DNA of 64,000 bases from Aquipluma nitroreducens (GCF_009689585.1 NZ_AP018694.1:3897501-3961500); one strand, 5' to 3'. Positions 1-8,695 are shown, counted from the first letter of the stretch. Program-made: numbers and translations. Notes: generated by a model not told the origin, from the letters alone.

Positions 1-786
1 TTTCTGGTGGAATTTTAAAATCGTTTTAAAGTAAAGCCCTATAATTATCCATTGTGCAAAAAGTGCCAGCCGGTATAATGAATGAGTATCAACTTCGGCA
101 ATACTTAATGCAATCAGGAAAATGGTTAGAGCAGGAAGTATTATTAGCAGGTATTTCAGGGAACGGATTGATTTCAGATGTATTACCTGATCGATCGACT
201 CATTGTAATGATCTTTAGTCCCATCGGTTTCCATTCCTTTGGCCATGAAGTTTTGTCTCCAACTGAATTCTTCAGCAAGTTCCTGAATTCCCTCCTGCCT
301 GCTCCTGATTTCTTCAGACGAGCGTTGAGTCTTCTTCAAGAGTGTTGCCAGCCGGTTTTTGCCTTGCCGGGTAACTGTTCTGTTCAGAAATTGAAAAAGG
401 GAACCAATGCCAAATAAATCCAGATCGTAACTGTAGTCGTGGTGCGGATCGGTGAATTCGTTTCCCGGATCAAAGGAACTGATGTCGCGGTTTAGTGCGC
501 TAATCTCGTCGCGGTTGATCTTGCATAAGCACTGATAATAAAAAAGTTGTTTCTCTGTCTGAATGAATTTTTTGATCAGGAGAAAAAACGCGACCAGAAG
601 AACAAACGAAATTGTGACCGCCAGTATTTCATTGACTGGACTCAGATAGAACCACGCCGGAAAAATTCCGATGAAACTGATCAGGCGTGCAATGGCGATG
701 AGCCGAAGCTGATCTTTCTTTTTGTTCGCTAATGATTGATATTGATCGGCAAGTGCCTGATAATTTGCCAGAAGGTCTGCTTTCAT
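1..786 (-). CDS. Membrane-anchored MutS-like ATPase, N-terminal part (gene runs off the window)
   Basis: The frame is open from an ATG at 784-786 to the left edge, giving 262 residues with no stop. It begins MKADLLANYQALADQ. Two hydrophobic segments lie near residues 31-50 and 55-72, and two more near 205-225 and 237-255. Between them is a soluble stretch with DLDLFGIGSLFQFLNRT and GKNRLATLL, which resembles the MutS core (lever) domain. Bacteroidota carry a family of about 600-residue MutS-related proteins with this layout whose Walker ATPase lies in the C-terminal half, here outside the window. It is not a classical MutS, because no mismatch-recognition domain precedes the core. The biological role is unknown. 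Family assignment is moderately sure; the membrane segments are read directly from sequence. Confidence 0.7.
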   Translation of the reverse strand, partial: MKADLLANYQALADQYQSLANKKKDQLRLIAIARLISFIGIFPAWFYLSPVNEILAVTISFVLLVAFFLLIKKFIQTEKQLFYYQCLCKINRDEISALNRDISSFDPGNEFTDPHHDYSYDLDLFGIGSLFQFLNRTVTRQGKNRLATLLKKTQRSSEEIRSRQEGIQELAEEFSWRQNFMAKGMETDGTKDHYNESIDQVIHLKSIRSLKYLLIILPALTIFLIALSIAEVDTHSLYRLALFAQWIIIGLYFKTILKFHQK

Positions 787-795
787 TGATTAAGT

Positions 796-876
796 AAGTT
801 CGGAGTGACTAGAGCGCCTGGAGTTCGGAGTGGCTGGATTACTTTAGGCACTCCGAACTTTAGGCACTTCGCACTT
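796..876. repeat. Intergenic direct and inverted repeats
   Basis: AGTTCGGAGTG occurs at 797-807 and 822-832, and its reverse complement CACTCCGAACT at 849-859, so the second copy can form a hairpin with a 16-base loop. A weaker copy (GGCACTTCGCACTT) runs into the obgE stop codon at 875-877. It lies between two minus-strand genes and could end obgE transcription, but no clean T-run follows. Confidence 0.6.
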
Positions 877-1864
877 ATTTATTCAGAATTTGCCAGATTT
901 TATCTTTTAGTTGCATAATTCCCTGTCCGGTTATCGATGAAATGAACAAGTGTGGAATGTCTTTCAGTTGTTCGCTGATTTCCACTTTCAACTCATCGTC
1001 CAGAAAATCACTTTTACTAATTACCAGGAAACGATCTTTGTCTAACAACTCCGGATTATATTGCTGCAATTCATTCATCAGAATGCCAAATTCTTTGCGA
1101 TAGTCTTTTGCATCGGCAGGAACCATAAACAGAAGCATCGAATTTCTTTCGATGTGGCGCAAAAAGCGTAGCCCCAGGCCTTTGCCTTCGTGAGCTCCTT
1201 CGATAATTCCCGGGATATCGGCCATAACAAATGATTGATTGTCGCGATAGCTTACAATGCCAATATTTGGAACCAGAGTTGTGAATGGATAATCCGCAAT
1301 TTTAGGTTTTGCCGCCGATACAACCGAAAGTAAGGTCGATTTACCAGCACTTGGAAATCCGACCAAACCAACATCAGCCAAAATCTTTAATTCGAGCGTA
1401 AACCAACCCTCGACGAAAGGTTCGCCTGGTTGAGCGAAACGCGGTGTTTGTTGCGTAGCCGATTTGAAATGAACATTTCCAAGCCCGCCTCTACCGCCTT
1501 GTACCAGAATTTTTGATTCCCCATCAGTTGTGATTTCGAAGAGTGTTTCGCCTGTTTCGGCATCCTTGGCCACAGTGCCAAGTGGAACATCCAAATAAAC
1601 ATCTTCGCCGTCGGCTCCACTACTGCATTGTTTTCCGCCCGACTCGCCATGGCCTGCAAAGACATGCCTGCGGTATTTTAAATGTAGCAAAGTCCACATT
1701 TGAGTATTGCCAACCAGAATAATGTGTCCTCCACGACCGCCATCTCCACCATCCGGGCCGCCTTTGGGTTCCGATTTTTCTCTCCGGAAATGCGTTGAAC
1801 CGGGACCTCCGTTTCCTGACCGGGCATATATTTTAACGTAATCAACAAAATTAGTATCTGCCAT
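875..1864 (-). CDS. obgE: Obg family GTPase
   Basis: ObgE/CgtA is an essential GTPase that associates with the 50S ribosomal subunit and links ribosome maturation to growth state. The 329-residue product has the glycine-rich Obg fold over about residues 1-160 (repeated GGDGG and GGRGG stretches), a P-loop GFPSAGKST at 169-177, the switch [16 protein letters not shown], and SKSD in place of the usual NKxD. It ends soon after the G domain, so the optional C-terminal OCT domain or acidic tail is absent. It lies downstream of adk on the same strand but beyond a terminator-like hairpin, so it probably has its own promoter in the 219-base gap. Confidence 0.95.
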   Translation of the reverse strand: MADTNFVDYVKIYARSGNGGPGSTHFRREKSEPKGGPDGGDGGRGGHIILVGNTQMWTLLHLKYRRHVFAGHGESGGKQCSSGADGEDVYLDVPLGTVAKDAETGETLFEITTDGESKILVQGGRGGLGNVHFKSATQQTPRFAQPGEPFVEGWFTLELKILADVGLVGFPSAGKSTLLSVVSAAKPKIADYPFTTLVPNIGIVSYRDNQSFVMADIPGIIEGAHEGKGLGLRFLRHIERNSMLLFMVPADAKDYRKEFGILMNELQQYNPELLDKDRFLVISKSDFLDDELKVEISEQLKDIPHLFISSITGQGIMQLKDKIWQILNK

Positions 1865-1870
1865 AAAAAA

Positions 1871-1898
1871 AGTTCAAAGTTCAAAGTTCAAAGTCCCA
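1871..1898. repeat. Tandem heptamer repeat
   Basis: AGTTCAA is repeated three times head to tail (1871-1891), followed by a degenerate AGTCCCA (1892-1898). It sits a few bases upstream of the obgE start codon, on the 5' side of the message. It may be a simple slippage product or part of the intergenic word repeats seen elsewhere in the window. Confidence 0.75.
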
Positions 1899-1983
1899 AG
1901 TATTAGTCATTGATTGTCATTTAACTGTCAATTATAGTAAAGACGGCAACGAATGACAATTTTATGATGCGAAGCAAATGACT

Positions 1984-2000
1984 ACTGCGACTGATCACTG
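1984..2000 (+). repeat. Dispersed 17-mer, copy 1
   Basis: ACTGCGACTGATCACTG. The same 17-mer is found at 36637-36653, and a copy with one difference lies on the minus strand at 11216-11232. All three are at or just beyond the 3' end of a gene. Confidence 0.7.
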
Positions 2001-2028
2001 ACCATTTTATTGGGGGCGCAAGTTAAGC

Positions 2029-2065
2029 AAAAAAAGACGAATGGTAAGTTAACCATCCGTCTTTT
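2029..2065 (-). terminator. Rho-independent terminator after adk
   Basis: Arms AAAAGACG (2032-2039) and CGTCTTTT (2058-2065), extended by ATGG/CCAT across one mismatch, close on an 8-base loop. Read on the minus strand, the hairpin is followed by seven T residues (2035-2029). It separates hpt-adk from obgE. Confidence 0.85.
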
Positions 2066-2083
2066 CTGTTTATTATGAGAATC

Positions 2084-2656
2084 TTAAAGAGTTGATACCG
2101 TTTGACTGAGTCGCTGAGCAATTTCTTCAATGGTTCCAGTACCGTCAATTTTATAGTACTTGTTTTGTTCGCGGTAGTAATCTCTCAAAGGAGCCGTTTT
2201 TTCGTGGTAGATTTTGATCCGGTTTTCAATGATCGAAACATCCTGATCATCTGGTCGGCCAGATGTTTTTCCACGGAAAAGCAATCGGTTGATCAGCTCT
2301 TCGTTTTCAACTAACAGGCAAAGCATGCCTGAAACCGGTGTATTGTATTCAGCAAGCAATTCATCGAGTGCCTTTGCTTGTGCTACTGTCCGGGGGAAAC
2401 CATCAAAAATATATCCGTTGGCACTTTTGTTCTCGTTGAGTTTCGATTTGATCATACCAATAACGATCGAATCAGGAACCAGAAATCCTTTATCCATATA
2501 GCTTTTCGCTTCCACTCCGAGAGTTGTTTCGGCAGCGATCTGGCTACGTAATAAATCACCTGTTGAAAGGTGAATAAGCCTAAACTTCTCAATTAAAAAG
2601 TCAGCCTGAGTGCCTTTTCCTGCACCAGGAGGGCCAAATAAAACTAGATTTAACAT
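2084..2656 (-). CDS. adk: Adenylate kinase
   Basis: Catalyses ATP + AMP = 2 ADP in the cytoplasm. The 190-residue protein starts MLNLVLFGPPGAGKGTQ, with the P-loop at residues 8-16. It also has the AMP-binding stretch STGDLLR, the signature IFDGFPRTVAQA, and a short lid (RGKTSGRPDDQDVSIIENRI) without zinc cysteines, so this is the short-lid form. It follows hpt by 11 bases on the same strand, a pairing common in Bacteroidota. A clear terminator lies just downstream. Confidence 0.97.
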   Translation of the reverse strand: MLNLVLFGPPGAGKGTQADFLIEKFRLIHLSTGDLLRSQIAAETTLGVEAKSYMDKGFLVPDSIVIGMIKSKLNENKSANGYIFDGFPRTVAQAKALDELLAEYNTPVSGMLCLLVENEELINRLLFRGKTSGRPDDQDVSIIENRIKIYHEKTAPLRDYYREQNKYYKIDGTGTIEEIAQRLSQTVSTL

Positions 2657-2667
2657 TTGAAAATAGA

Positions 2668-3213
2668 TTACTTTTTTTCGGTTACTTTATAAATGTCAAT
2701 CAAATTGCGACCTCTTCCATCGTAATCCAGGCCATAGCCAACAATAAAATCATTCGGAATTTCCAGTCCGATGTAATCGAGTTGAACTTTAACCTGAAGT
2801 GCGTCGGGTTTTAGAAGTAGGGTTGCAATTTTGATATCAGCAGGGTTCTTTGCTTTTATTTGTTCGATGGTATTAACAATGGTGATGCCTGAATCAACAA
2901 TGTCTTCAAGCACAATTACAGTGCGACCTGTCAAATCTTCGTTTAGTCCAATTAACTGCTTCACCGATCCGGTAGTATGTGTGCCGGAATATGAGGCCAG
3001 CTTGATAAATGATATCTCCGCATCGAGTAAAGAAATACGCTTGAAAATTTCAGCAGCAAACATAAACGAGCCGTTTAGAATACAGAGAAACAAAGGGTTT
3101 TTATCTTTGAAATCGTTATTCATTTTCTCTGACATTTCTTCAACGATTGACCGGATCTTCTCATATGTGATGAAAAGCTCAAACTCCTTGTCATGTATTT
3201 TTACGTTTTTCAT
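2668..3213 (-). CDS. hpt: Hypoxanthine phosphoribosyltransferase
   Basis: Salvages hypoxanthine (and usually guanine) to the nucleoside monophosphate using PRPP. The 181-residue protein carries the PRPP-binding motif VIVLEDIVDSGIT near residues 99-111 and the base-binding end region NDFIVGYGLDYDGRGRNL. It forms a purine-salvage unit with adk and is divergent from purE, a de novo purine gene, so the 118-base gap may carry shared purine control. I see no recognisable operator there. Confidence 0.95.
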   Translation of the reverse strand: MKNVKIHDKEFELFITYEKIRSIVEEMSEKMNNDFKDKNPLFLCILNGSFMFAAEIFKRISLLDAEISFIKLASYSGTHTTGSVKQLIGLNEDLTGRTVIVLEDIVDSGITIVNTIEQIKAKNPADIKIATLLLKPDALQVKVQLDYIGLEIPNDFIVGYGLDYDGRGRNLIDIYKVTEKK

Positions 3214-3260
3214 TTGCTGGTATTTTGAGATAGATTTGATTTTTTATGAGTTTTTTCGAC

Positions 3261-3300
3261 TAATTTTGTTTGAAAATAAAGCGACAAAGTAACAAAACTA
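3261..3300. promoter_or_regulatory. Divergent hpt / purE promoter elements
   Basis: Two matches to the Bacteroidota -7 consensus TAnnTTTG lie in this gap: TAATTTTG on the plus strand at 3261-3268 (facing purE) and TAGTTTTG on the minus strand at 3293-3300 (facing hpt). No clear -33 element was identified for either, so this is a motif match only. Confidence 0.4.
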
Positions 3301-3331
3301 ATTTATATTGGAAAAATTAAATTCTCAAAAG

Positions 3332-3838
3332 ATGGAACCAAGAGTCAGTATTATTATGGGAAGTACTTCCGATTTGGGAGTTATGGAAGCAGCAGCTAAA
3401 ATATTGGATGAGTTTGAGATCCCTTTCGAAATCAATGCTTTATCAGCACACCGGACACCCGAGTCAGTTGAAGCCTTTGCCAAAGGAGCGAAAGCCCGCG
3501 GGATACAGGTTATTATCGCTGCAGCAGGAATGGCAGCCCATTTGCCTGGGGTTATTGCTGCAATGACAACACTTCCAGTAATTGGAGTGCCAATTAATGC
3601 CTCGATAAGTGGTATCGATTCGTTGCTGGCTATTGTGCAAATGCCTCCCGGAATTCCAGTTGCTACGGTTGCCGTAAATGGTGCTCAAAATGCTGGTATT
3701 CTTGCAGTTCAGATGATGGCTTTGGGCGATGCCGGATTGGCTGTCAAATTGGAAAGTTTCAAAGAGACGCTGAAATTAAAGATTGAAAAGGCGAATAAAG
3801 ACCTGGCAGAGATAAAATTCAGGTACAAAACAAATTAG
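3332..3838 (+). CDS. purE: N5-carboxyaminoimidazole ribonucleotide mutase
   Basis: Class I PurE converts N5-CAIR to CAIR in de novo purine synthesis. The protein (168 residues from this start) shows the family landmarks: MGSTSDLGVM near residues 9-18, SAHRTPE, and AAAGMAAHLPGVIAA. The frame stays open to a TTG at 3308, but I chose the ATG at 3332 because MEPRVSIIMGS matches the usual PurE N-terminus. A perfect hairpin terminator follows. Confidence 0.95.
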   Translation: MEPRVSIIMGSTSDLGVMEAAAKILDEFEIPFEINALSAHRTPESVEAFAKGAKARGIQVIIAAAGMAAHLPGVIAAMTTLPVIGVPINASISGIDSLLAIVQMPPGIPVATVAVNGAQNAGILAVQMMALGDAGLAVKLESFKETLKLKIEKANKDLAEIKFRYKTN

Positions 3839-3883
3839 ACTTGACTTTTTAACAAAAAGTTTGTACCTTTTATGATGTAAATG

Positions 3884-3914
3884 AATTCCTGATGTTTTAT
3901 CAGGAATTTTTTTT
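3884..3914 (+). terminator. Rho-independent terminator after purE
   Basis: AATTCCTGAT (3884-3893) and ATCAGGAATT (3899-3908) form a perfect 10-bp stem with a 5-base loop, followed by an uninterrupted T-run to 3914. It ends 12 bases before the next start codon. Confidence 0.92.
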
Positions 3915-3925
3915 GCCTCAATGTT

Positions 3926-4747
3926 ATGAAATTGTTACCGACGTTTTTGTTGTTCGTATTGATCTTCTTTACATCAGGAGAATGCATGGCGCAGGATGTG
4001 TTTGTGTCAGGTTCACGTTATCAGGCTTTGTCTGATGCTTCGGTTGGATTGTCAGATTGCTGGTCTGTTTTCGGAAATCAGGCAGGACTTGCCGGAATTC
4101 AACGGCCAACAGTAGGCGGTTCTTTTCAGAATCGATTTTTGGTTAATGAACTGTCAACTCGATCTGGTTTGATTGTATATCCAATTCAGTCTTCAGTATT
4201 TGCTTTTTCACTTTCCCAGTTTGGTCAGATTCCTTTTCGCCAAGGAAAATATGGACTGGCCTTTGCACGGAAAGTCACTCCAAAACTTAATTTTGGCTTG
4301 CAGTTTAATGGTTATCGGCTGTTTCTTTCCGAAGAAAACCGGTCGGTTAGTTCTTTTGGTGCTGAACTGGGCGCCCAGTATTTATTTACCGATCGTTTTG
4401 TGGTCGGATTTCACGTGATGAACCCTTACCGTACCGGGGTGAAATTGAGCTCCGGAACATTTCGGTATCCTTCGCGCATCAATATTGGATCATTTTACCG
4501 TCTTTCTGATTTATTTAACCTGACGACAGAGCTGGAAAACGATTTTGAGGATCATTTTATAATGAAGACCGGAATCGAATATTGCATCCTCGAAAAGCTT
4601 TTTCTGCGTGCCGGGGTGGCTGGGAAACCTTACCAGCTTTCGGGCGGAATTGGTTTTCAGGTGAAACGTCTTACGCTTGATTTGGCGACTGTTTATAATC
4701 AGTATTTGGGCAACTCACCTTCAGTCTCATTTCAATATCAATTCTGA
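3926..4747 (+). CDS. PorV/PorQ-like outer-membrane beta-barrel protein
   Basis: The 273-residue product has a signal peptide (MKLLPTFLLFVLIFFTSG, cut near CMAQ) and then alternating amphipathic strands ending in the aromatic residue typical of barrels (SVSFQYQF). The start of the mature protein (YQALSDASVGLSDCWSVFGNQAGLAG) resembles the PorV/PorQ/FadL-type family of Bacteroidota, in which a conserved small-residue segment precedes NPAGL-like sequence. Its stop overlaps the next ATG (TGATG), so the two proteins are translationally coupled and likely work together. The specific substrate is unknown. The gene is not near type IX secretion genes in this window. Confidence 0.7.
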   Translation: MKLLPTFLLFVLIFFTSGECMAQDVFVSGSRYQALSDASVGLSDCWSVFGNQAGLAGIQRPTVGGSFQNRFLVNELSTRSGLIVYPIQSSVFAFSLSQFGQIPFRQGKYGLAFARKVTPKLNFGLQFNGYRLFLSEENRSVSSFGAELGAQYLFTDRFVVGFHVMNPYRTGVKLSSGTFRYPSRINIGSFYRLSDLFNLTTELENDFEDHFIMKTGIEYCILEKLFLRAGVAGKPYQLSGGIGFQVKRLTLDLATVYNQYLGNSPSVSFQYQF

Positions 4748-6723
4748 TGAAGCAAATATTTCTACTGATATTGATTTCAGGATTAGCTGTGTTTTCAAAT
4801 GCACAGAACCCCAAGGTGACCCAAATTACTGAAGATTTGCTTGAATCGGTAGGCGAAAATATGAGTGACGACTCCGATATTCAGGAAATTCTGGATGATT
4901 TGGAGGGTTTCAGTCAAAATCCGTTGAAAATCAATCTGGCTTCAAGAGATGATCTGCTCCGATTGCATTTGTTGTCAGAGGTTCAGATTAATAACCTGAT
5001 TGCTTACAGAGCGAAAACGGGTACTATTTACAGTTTGTATGAGTTGGCGGCTGTTGATGAGTTTACTCCGGATGTGATGCAAAAGTTGGAGTCATTTATT
5101 TCGTTTGATATTTTGGAGCCACAATCAGGAAAGAAACGATCGTCAACCGATCTCTTTGTGCGCTCGAACCGGACTTTTTCTTCGACGGGTCAGGCCGACC
5201 AGGCCAAATATGAAGGTTCTCCGGAACGATACTATGCGAGATTGAAACATGTCTCTCATGGAATGGAGTATGGCGTAGTTGCTGAAAAAGATCCCGGCGA
5301 AGCCTTTTTTCGGCGTTCGAATAAGCAAGGGTTCGATTATACCAATGCTTTTGCTAACTTCAGGTTGGGGCATAAAGATTCCCGGATTTATGTTGGAGGC
5401 TATCATGTGCGTTTCGGACAGGGATTAGTTGCCTGGCAAGGCTTTTCAATGGGTAAGTCTGCCGAAACGACTCAGGTTTCTCGTTCCGATCAGGGCATTA
5501 AATCTTATTCGTCGACCGACGAAAATCAGTTTTTCAGGGGAGTAGCGGGTCGGTTTAGTTATCGTAATTTTACATTCTATTCATTTCTTTCGCGGCACAG
5601 GTTGGATGCCAGTTTGGACACATTGGACGTGCAGCGCTATTTTGGCGCGTTTCAGACCAGCGGATATCATCGGACAGGTTCTGAAATTGCCGGCGAGAAT
5701 TCGTTGGAACAGTTTGTGGGTGGCGGACATGCGACTTATTCGCATAATCAATGGTCGTTCGGACTGACTTCAGTTTATACCCGTTTTGATGCTATTATGG
5801 ATCGAAGTGACGAGCCGTATAATCAATTTCTTCCGGCGGGAAAAGATAATTTGGTGGCTGGTTTTGACTGGAAAGGTTCAGTAAAGAAAATATTCTTTTT
5901 TGGTGAAGCCGCTATTGGTAAGAATTCGGGAAAAGCTCTGTTGGCTGGTGCTATGATGAAACCTGCTTCGAATGCTGAATTGTCTTTGGTTTACCGGAAT
6001 ATCAATAAAACATATTTCAGCTTTTTCTCTAATGCGTTTACCGAATCATCAAGGACTAACGATGAGCATGGTTTATACCTGGGGTTAAAAGTCTTTCCGG
6101 TTTCTCGTTGGATTCTCTGGGTCTATGCCGATTTCTTTCAACATCAATGGCTGAAATATACAACCTCAGCGCCATCGTCTGGCACTGAATTTCTGGCGCA
6201 GGTGTCGTACAGTCCATCTCTTCGAACTAGCTTTTATCTGAGGTTCTTTCAGGAAGAAAAAGAGCAGCGATTGATTACGGAAAGCCTAAGATACAACGAG
6301 CAACAGTTGATTAACCGTTTGCGATTAAATTACAACCACGATTTAACTCAGCAGGTCAGCCTGAAAAGTAGGATTGAGTTTTCTTTTTATTCAAAACAAA
6401 GTAATGAAAAGGGCATTCTCATTTACCAGGACGTTGCGTTTAAACCGCTCCAAAAGTCTTTTTCAATGAATGGACGTTTTGCGTTTTACTCAACAGATGG
6501 TTATAATTCAAGGCTTTATGCCTACGAGAATGATTTGTTGTATTCGTTTTCAGTTCCGGCGCTTTATGGAAAAGGAATTCGCGCCTATTTTAATCTTCAG
6601 CAAAAGTTCGGAAATCAGTTTACACTTTGGCTGAAATTTGCAACAACTCATCAATTTGCTTCAACGAGTGTTGATTCTTCGACCAAATCGGAAGTGAAAT
6701 TTCAGGTTCGTTATCAGTTTTGA
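4747..6723 (+). CDS. Helix-hairpin-helix plus beta-barrel outer-membrane protein
   Basis: The 658-residue product has a signal peptide (cut near SNA-Q, residue 19/20), an acidic linker, and a ComEA-like helix-hairpin-helix pair at about residues 61-118 (KINLASRDDLLRLHLLSEV through LYELAAVDEFTPDVMQKLESF). The remainder is long beta-strand-rich sequence (VGGYHVRFGQGLVAWQGFSMG, many aromatic strand ends) finishing SEVKFQVRYQF, as in an outer-membrane barrel. HhH pairs bind DNA non-specifically in ComEA. A fusion to a barrel suggests a surface or periplasmic DNA-handling role, but that is inference. It overlaps the PorV-like gene by one base. Confidence 0.75.
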   Translation: MKQIFLLILISGLAVFSNAQNPKVTQITEDLLESVGENMSDDSDIQEILDDLEGFSQNPLKINLASRDDLLRLHLLSEVQINNLIAYRAKTGTIYSLYELAAVDEFTPDVMQKLESFISFDILEPQSGKKRSSTDLFVRSNRTFSSTGQADQAKYEGSPERYYARLKHVSHGMEYGVVAEKDPGEAFFRRSNKQGFDYTNAFANFRLGHKDSRIYVGGYHVRFGQGLVAWQGFSMGKSAETTQVSRSDQGIKSYSSTDENQFFRGVAGRFSYRNFTFYSFLSRHRLDASLDTLDVQRYFGAFQTSGYHRTGSEIAGENSLEQFVGGGHATYSHNQWSFGLTSVYTRFDAIMDRSDEPYNQFLPAGKDNLVAGFDWKGSVKKIFFFGEAAIGKNSGKALLAGAMMKPASNAELSLVYRNINKTYFSFFSNAFTESSRTNDEHGLYLGLKVFPVSRWILWVYADFFQHQWLKYTTSAPSSGTEFLAQVSYSPSLRTSFYLRFFQEEKEQRLITESLRYNEQQLINRLRLNYNHDLTQQVSLKSRIEFSFYSKQSNEKGILIYQDVAFKPLQKSFSMNGRFAFYSTDGYNSRLYAYENDLLYSFSVPALYGKGIRAYFNLQQKFGNQFTLWLKFATTHQFASTSVDSSTKSEVKFQVRYQF

Positions 6724-6869
6724 TCCAATTCTACTTTTTGGAGAAAAGGAGTGGAGATAAAAGGATATAAATCATTGGAGAAGTTCTTTTTCTGTAGCTG
6801 CATATGTGTTGCAAATCAATGTTTTGTGCGTTTTGTAGGTTGCTATATGCATAGTTCGTTCTCAATTAC

Positions 6870-6877
6870 TATATTTG
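6870..6877 (+). promoter_or_regulatory. -7 promoter box for the acyltransferase operon
   Basis: TATATTTG matches TAnnTTTG exactly and lies 22 bases upstream of the ATG at 6900. No convincing -33 element at standard spacing was seen. Confidence 0.55.
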
Positions 6878-6899
6878 CACGTCAAAATAGAAAAAAGGG

Positions 6900-8045
6900 A
6901 TGGTTCATAAAATTAATTTCGACGATATTCGTCCATTTGATGATTCTGAGGTAAATCAAAGCCTGAGAATACTGCTTCAGGATGAAGGTTTTCAGCATAT
7001 TTTACAATTCATTTTCAAAGATCAGGAAAAGATTGATCAGATAAAGTTGCTTCTTTCCCATGTTCATACGATTAAAGATTTGCAACTAAAGTTTATGTAT
7101 CAAATGGTTGATGATTTGATCCTGAAAAAATCAACCGATGGATTGACTTCAAGTGGACTTGATTTGCTTGATAAAAATGCCAGCTATCTCTTTATTTCGA
7201 ACCATCGGGATATTATCCTCGATTCAGCCATTATGAACTTTCTGATTGTGCTGGAAGGAATGAATACTACGGAGATTGCAATTGGAAATAATTTGCTCAT
7301 TGAAAAATGGATTGAATATACAGTTAAACTTAACCGTGCTTTTGTTGTTCGTAGAAATTTGCCTGTGAGGGAGTTGCTGATGGCTTCCCAAAAGCTGTCA
7401 GAATATATACGACGAGATATTACCCGAAAAAATACCTCGGTTTGGATTGCTCAACGCGAAGGACGAACGAAAGATGGAAATGATAAAACCCAACAGTCCT
7501 TGCTTAAAATGTTGAATTTGAGCAATATTCATGAAGTGGGTGAAGGGTTTAAAGAATTGCGGATTGTTCCGCTTTCAATCTCCTATGAAATTGAGCCATG
7601 TGGTATTTCTAAAGTTGCCGAATTGTACAAAAAGCAAACTGAGGGTTTTGAAAAGACGCAGGAGGACGACCTCAGAAGCATGGGAGAGGGGCTGGTAAGA
7701 CCCAAAGGACGTGTGCATTTTGGATTTGGTGAACCAATTTCAAGTCAGATCGATTTAATTTGCAAAGAAGAAACCATTTCGAATCAGATCGAAAAGTTGG
7801 CTGAGATTATTGATGCCAATATATACAGCAACTTTAAGCTTTGGCCAAATAATTATATTGCTGAAGATATCCTGAATCAGACCAATACCAATCTCGACCA
7901 ATATACAAGCGAGCAATTCGATCGTTTTTCTACGATGCTTAATGAAGCAGTAGAAACAATTTCAGGAGACAAAGAGGTGATACGAACCATGTTCCTGCAG
8001 ATGTATGTAAATCCATTAATTAACAAACGTAAATCATTGATGTAA
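6900..8045 (+). CDS. Glycerol acyltransferase-like (PlsC superfamily) protein
   Basis: The 381-residue protein has the acyltransferase signature FISNHRDIILDSA around residues 98-110 and an acyl-binding-like block WIAQREGRTKDG, followed by IVPLSISYE. These are PlsC/PlsB-superfamily features for moving an acyl chain onto a glycerol-phosphate-type acceptor at the membrane. By my count the His-Asp spacing is HX5D, not the canonical HX4D, although the Asp after His-Arg could also serve. The N-terminal 90 residues are helical and unassigned. The HAD hydrolase starts one base after its stop, so they are cotranscribed. The true acceptor is unknown. Confidence 0.75.
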   Translation: MVHKINFDDIRPFDDSEVNQSLRILLQDEGFQHILQFIFKDQEKIDQIKLLLSHVHTIKDLQLKFMYQMVDDLILKKSTDGLTSSGLDLLDKNASYLFISNHRDIILDSAIMNFLIVLEGMNTTEIAIGNNLLIEKWIEYTVKLNRAFVVRRNLPVRELLMASQKLSEYIRRDITRKNTSVWIAQREGRTKDGNDKTQQSLLKMLNLSNIHEVGEGFKELRIVPLSISYEIEPCGISKVAELYKKQTEGFEKTQEDDLRSMGEGLVRPKGRVHFGFGEPISSQIDLICKEETISNQIEKLAEIIDANIYSNFKLWPNNYIAEDILNQTNTNLDQYTSEQFDRFSTMLNEAVETISGDKEVIRTMFLQMYVNPLINKRKSLM

Positions 8046-8046
8046 G

Positions 8047-8682
8047 ATGATTGGTAACATCAGTGGGATAATCTGGGATTGGAATGGTACCTTGCTCAAT
8101 GATGCCGATCTTGCTGTTCAAACCATGAATCAAATGCTTGAAAGACGCGGACTCCAAGTGCTTTCGGTTGATGATTACAAGTCAGTATTTACTTTCCCTG
8201 TTAAAGATTACTACAAAAAGATAGGTTTCGATTTTCAGAAAGAACCTTTTGAAGTTCCGGCACAGGAATTCATCGAGTGCTACAACAGCCGGGTAACTGA
8301 ATGCAAACTTCAGAAAGATACAGTACGAGTATTGGAATATTTCAGATCGATTGATGTAAAGCAATATATTCTTTCTGCAATGGAGCAGGAGGTTTTGGAT
8401 AATTGTCTGTGCAATTACCAAATCAGTGATTTTTTTGAATATGTTTTGGGGCTGGATAACATTTACGCAGCCTCAAAGATCGAAAACGGACATCGGCTGA
8501 TTGCTGACCTGCAGCTGGATGCCGGCGAATTGATTTTGATTGGCGATACGGTTCACGATTTTGAAGTAGCCACCGAACTGGGCTGCCAGTGCGTTTTAAT
8601 AGCCGACGGGCATCAGTCGAAAGAAGTACTTCAGGCTACTGGCGCTTTGGTTATCGATTCGATCTCGCAATTGCTGGGCTAA
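8047..8682 (+). CDS. HAD-superfamily phosphatase (phosphoglycolate phosphatase-like)
   Basis: The 211-residue protein begins with a HAD motif I, IIWDWNGTLLND. The nucleophile Asp11 is present, but the acid/base position two residues on is Asn13 instead of Asp, which may lower phosphatase turnover; related Bacteroidota proteins often read DWNGT as well. Motif II is weak (ILSAMEQ). Motif III/IV is seen as LILIGDTVHDFEVA. The helical cap in the middle is of the Gph/PGMB type. The substrate cannot be told from sequence. It is tightly packed behind the acyltransferase and followed 13 bases later by the COG0523 GTPase. Confidence 0.75.
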   Translation: MIGNISGIIWDWNGTLLNDADLAVQTMNQMLERRGLQVLSVDDYKSVFTFPVKDYYKKIGFDFQKEPFEVPAQEFIECYNSRVTECKLQKDTVRVLEYFRSIDVKQYILSAMEQEVLDNCLCNYQISDFFEYVLGLDNIYAASKIENGHRLIADLQLDAGELILIGDTVHDFEVATELGCQCVLIADGHQSKEVLQATGALVIDSISQLLG

Positions 8683-8695
8683 TACTAAAACTTCC

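Noticed and set aside
1871-1898. Operator array from tandem AGTTCAA
   Set aside because: Seven-base period and decay in the fourth unit look more like slippage; no second site elsewhere in the window.
2831-3292. A 153-residue plus-strand reading frame opposite hpt
   Set aside because: It is fully antisense to hpt, which has all PRPP-transferase motifs.
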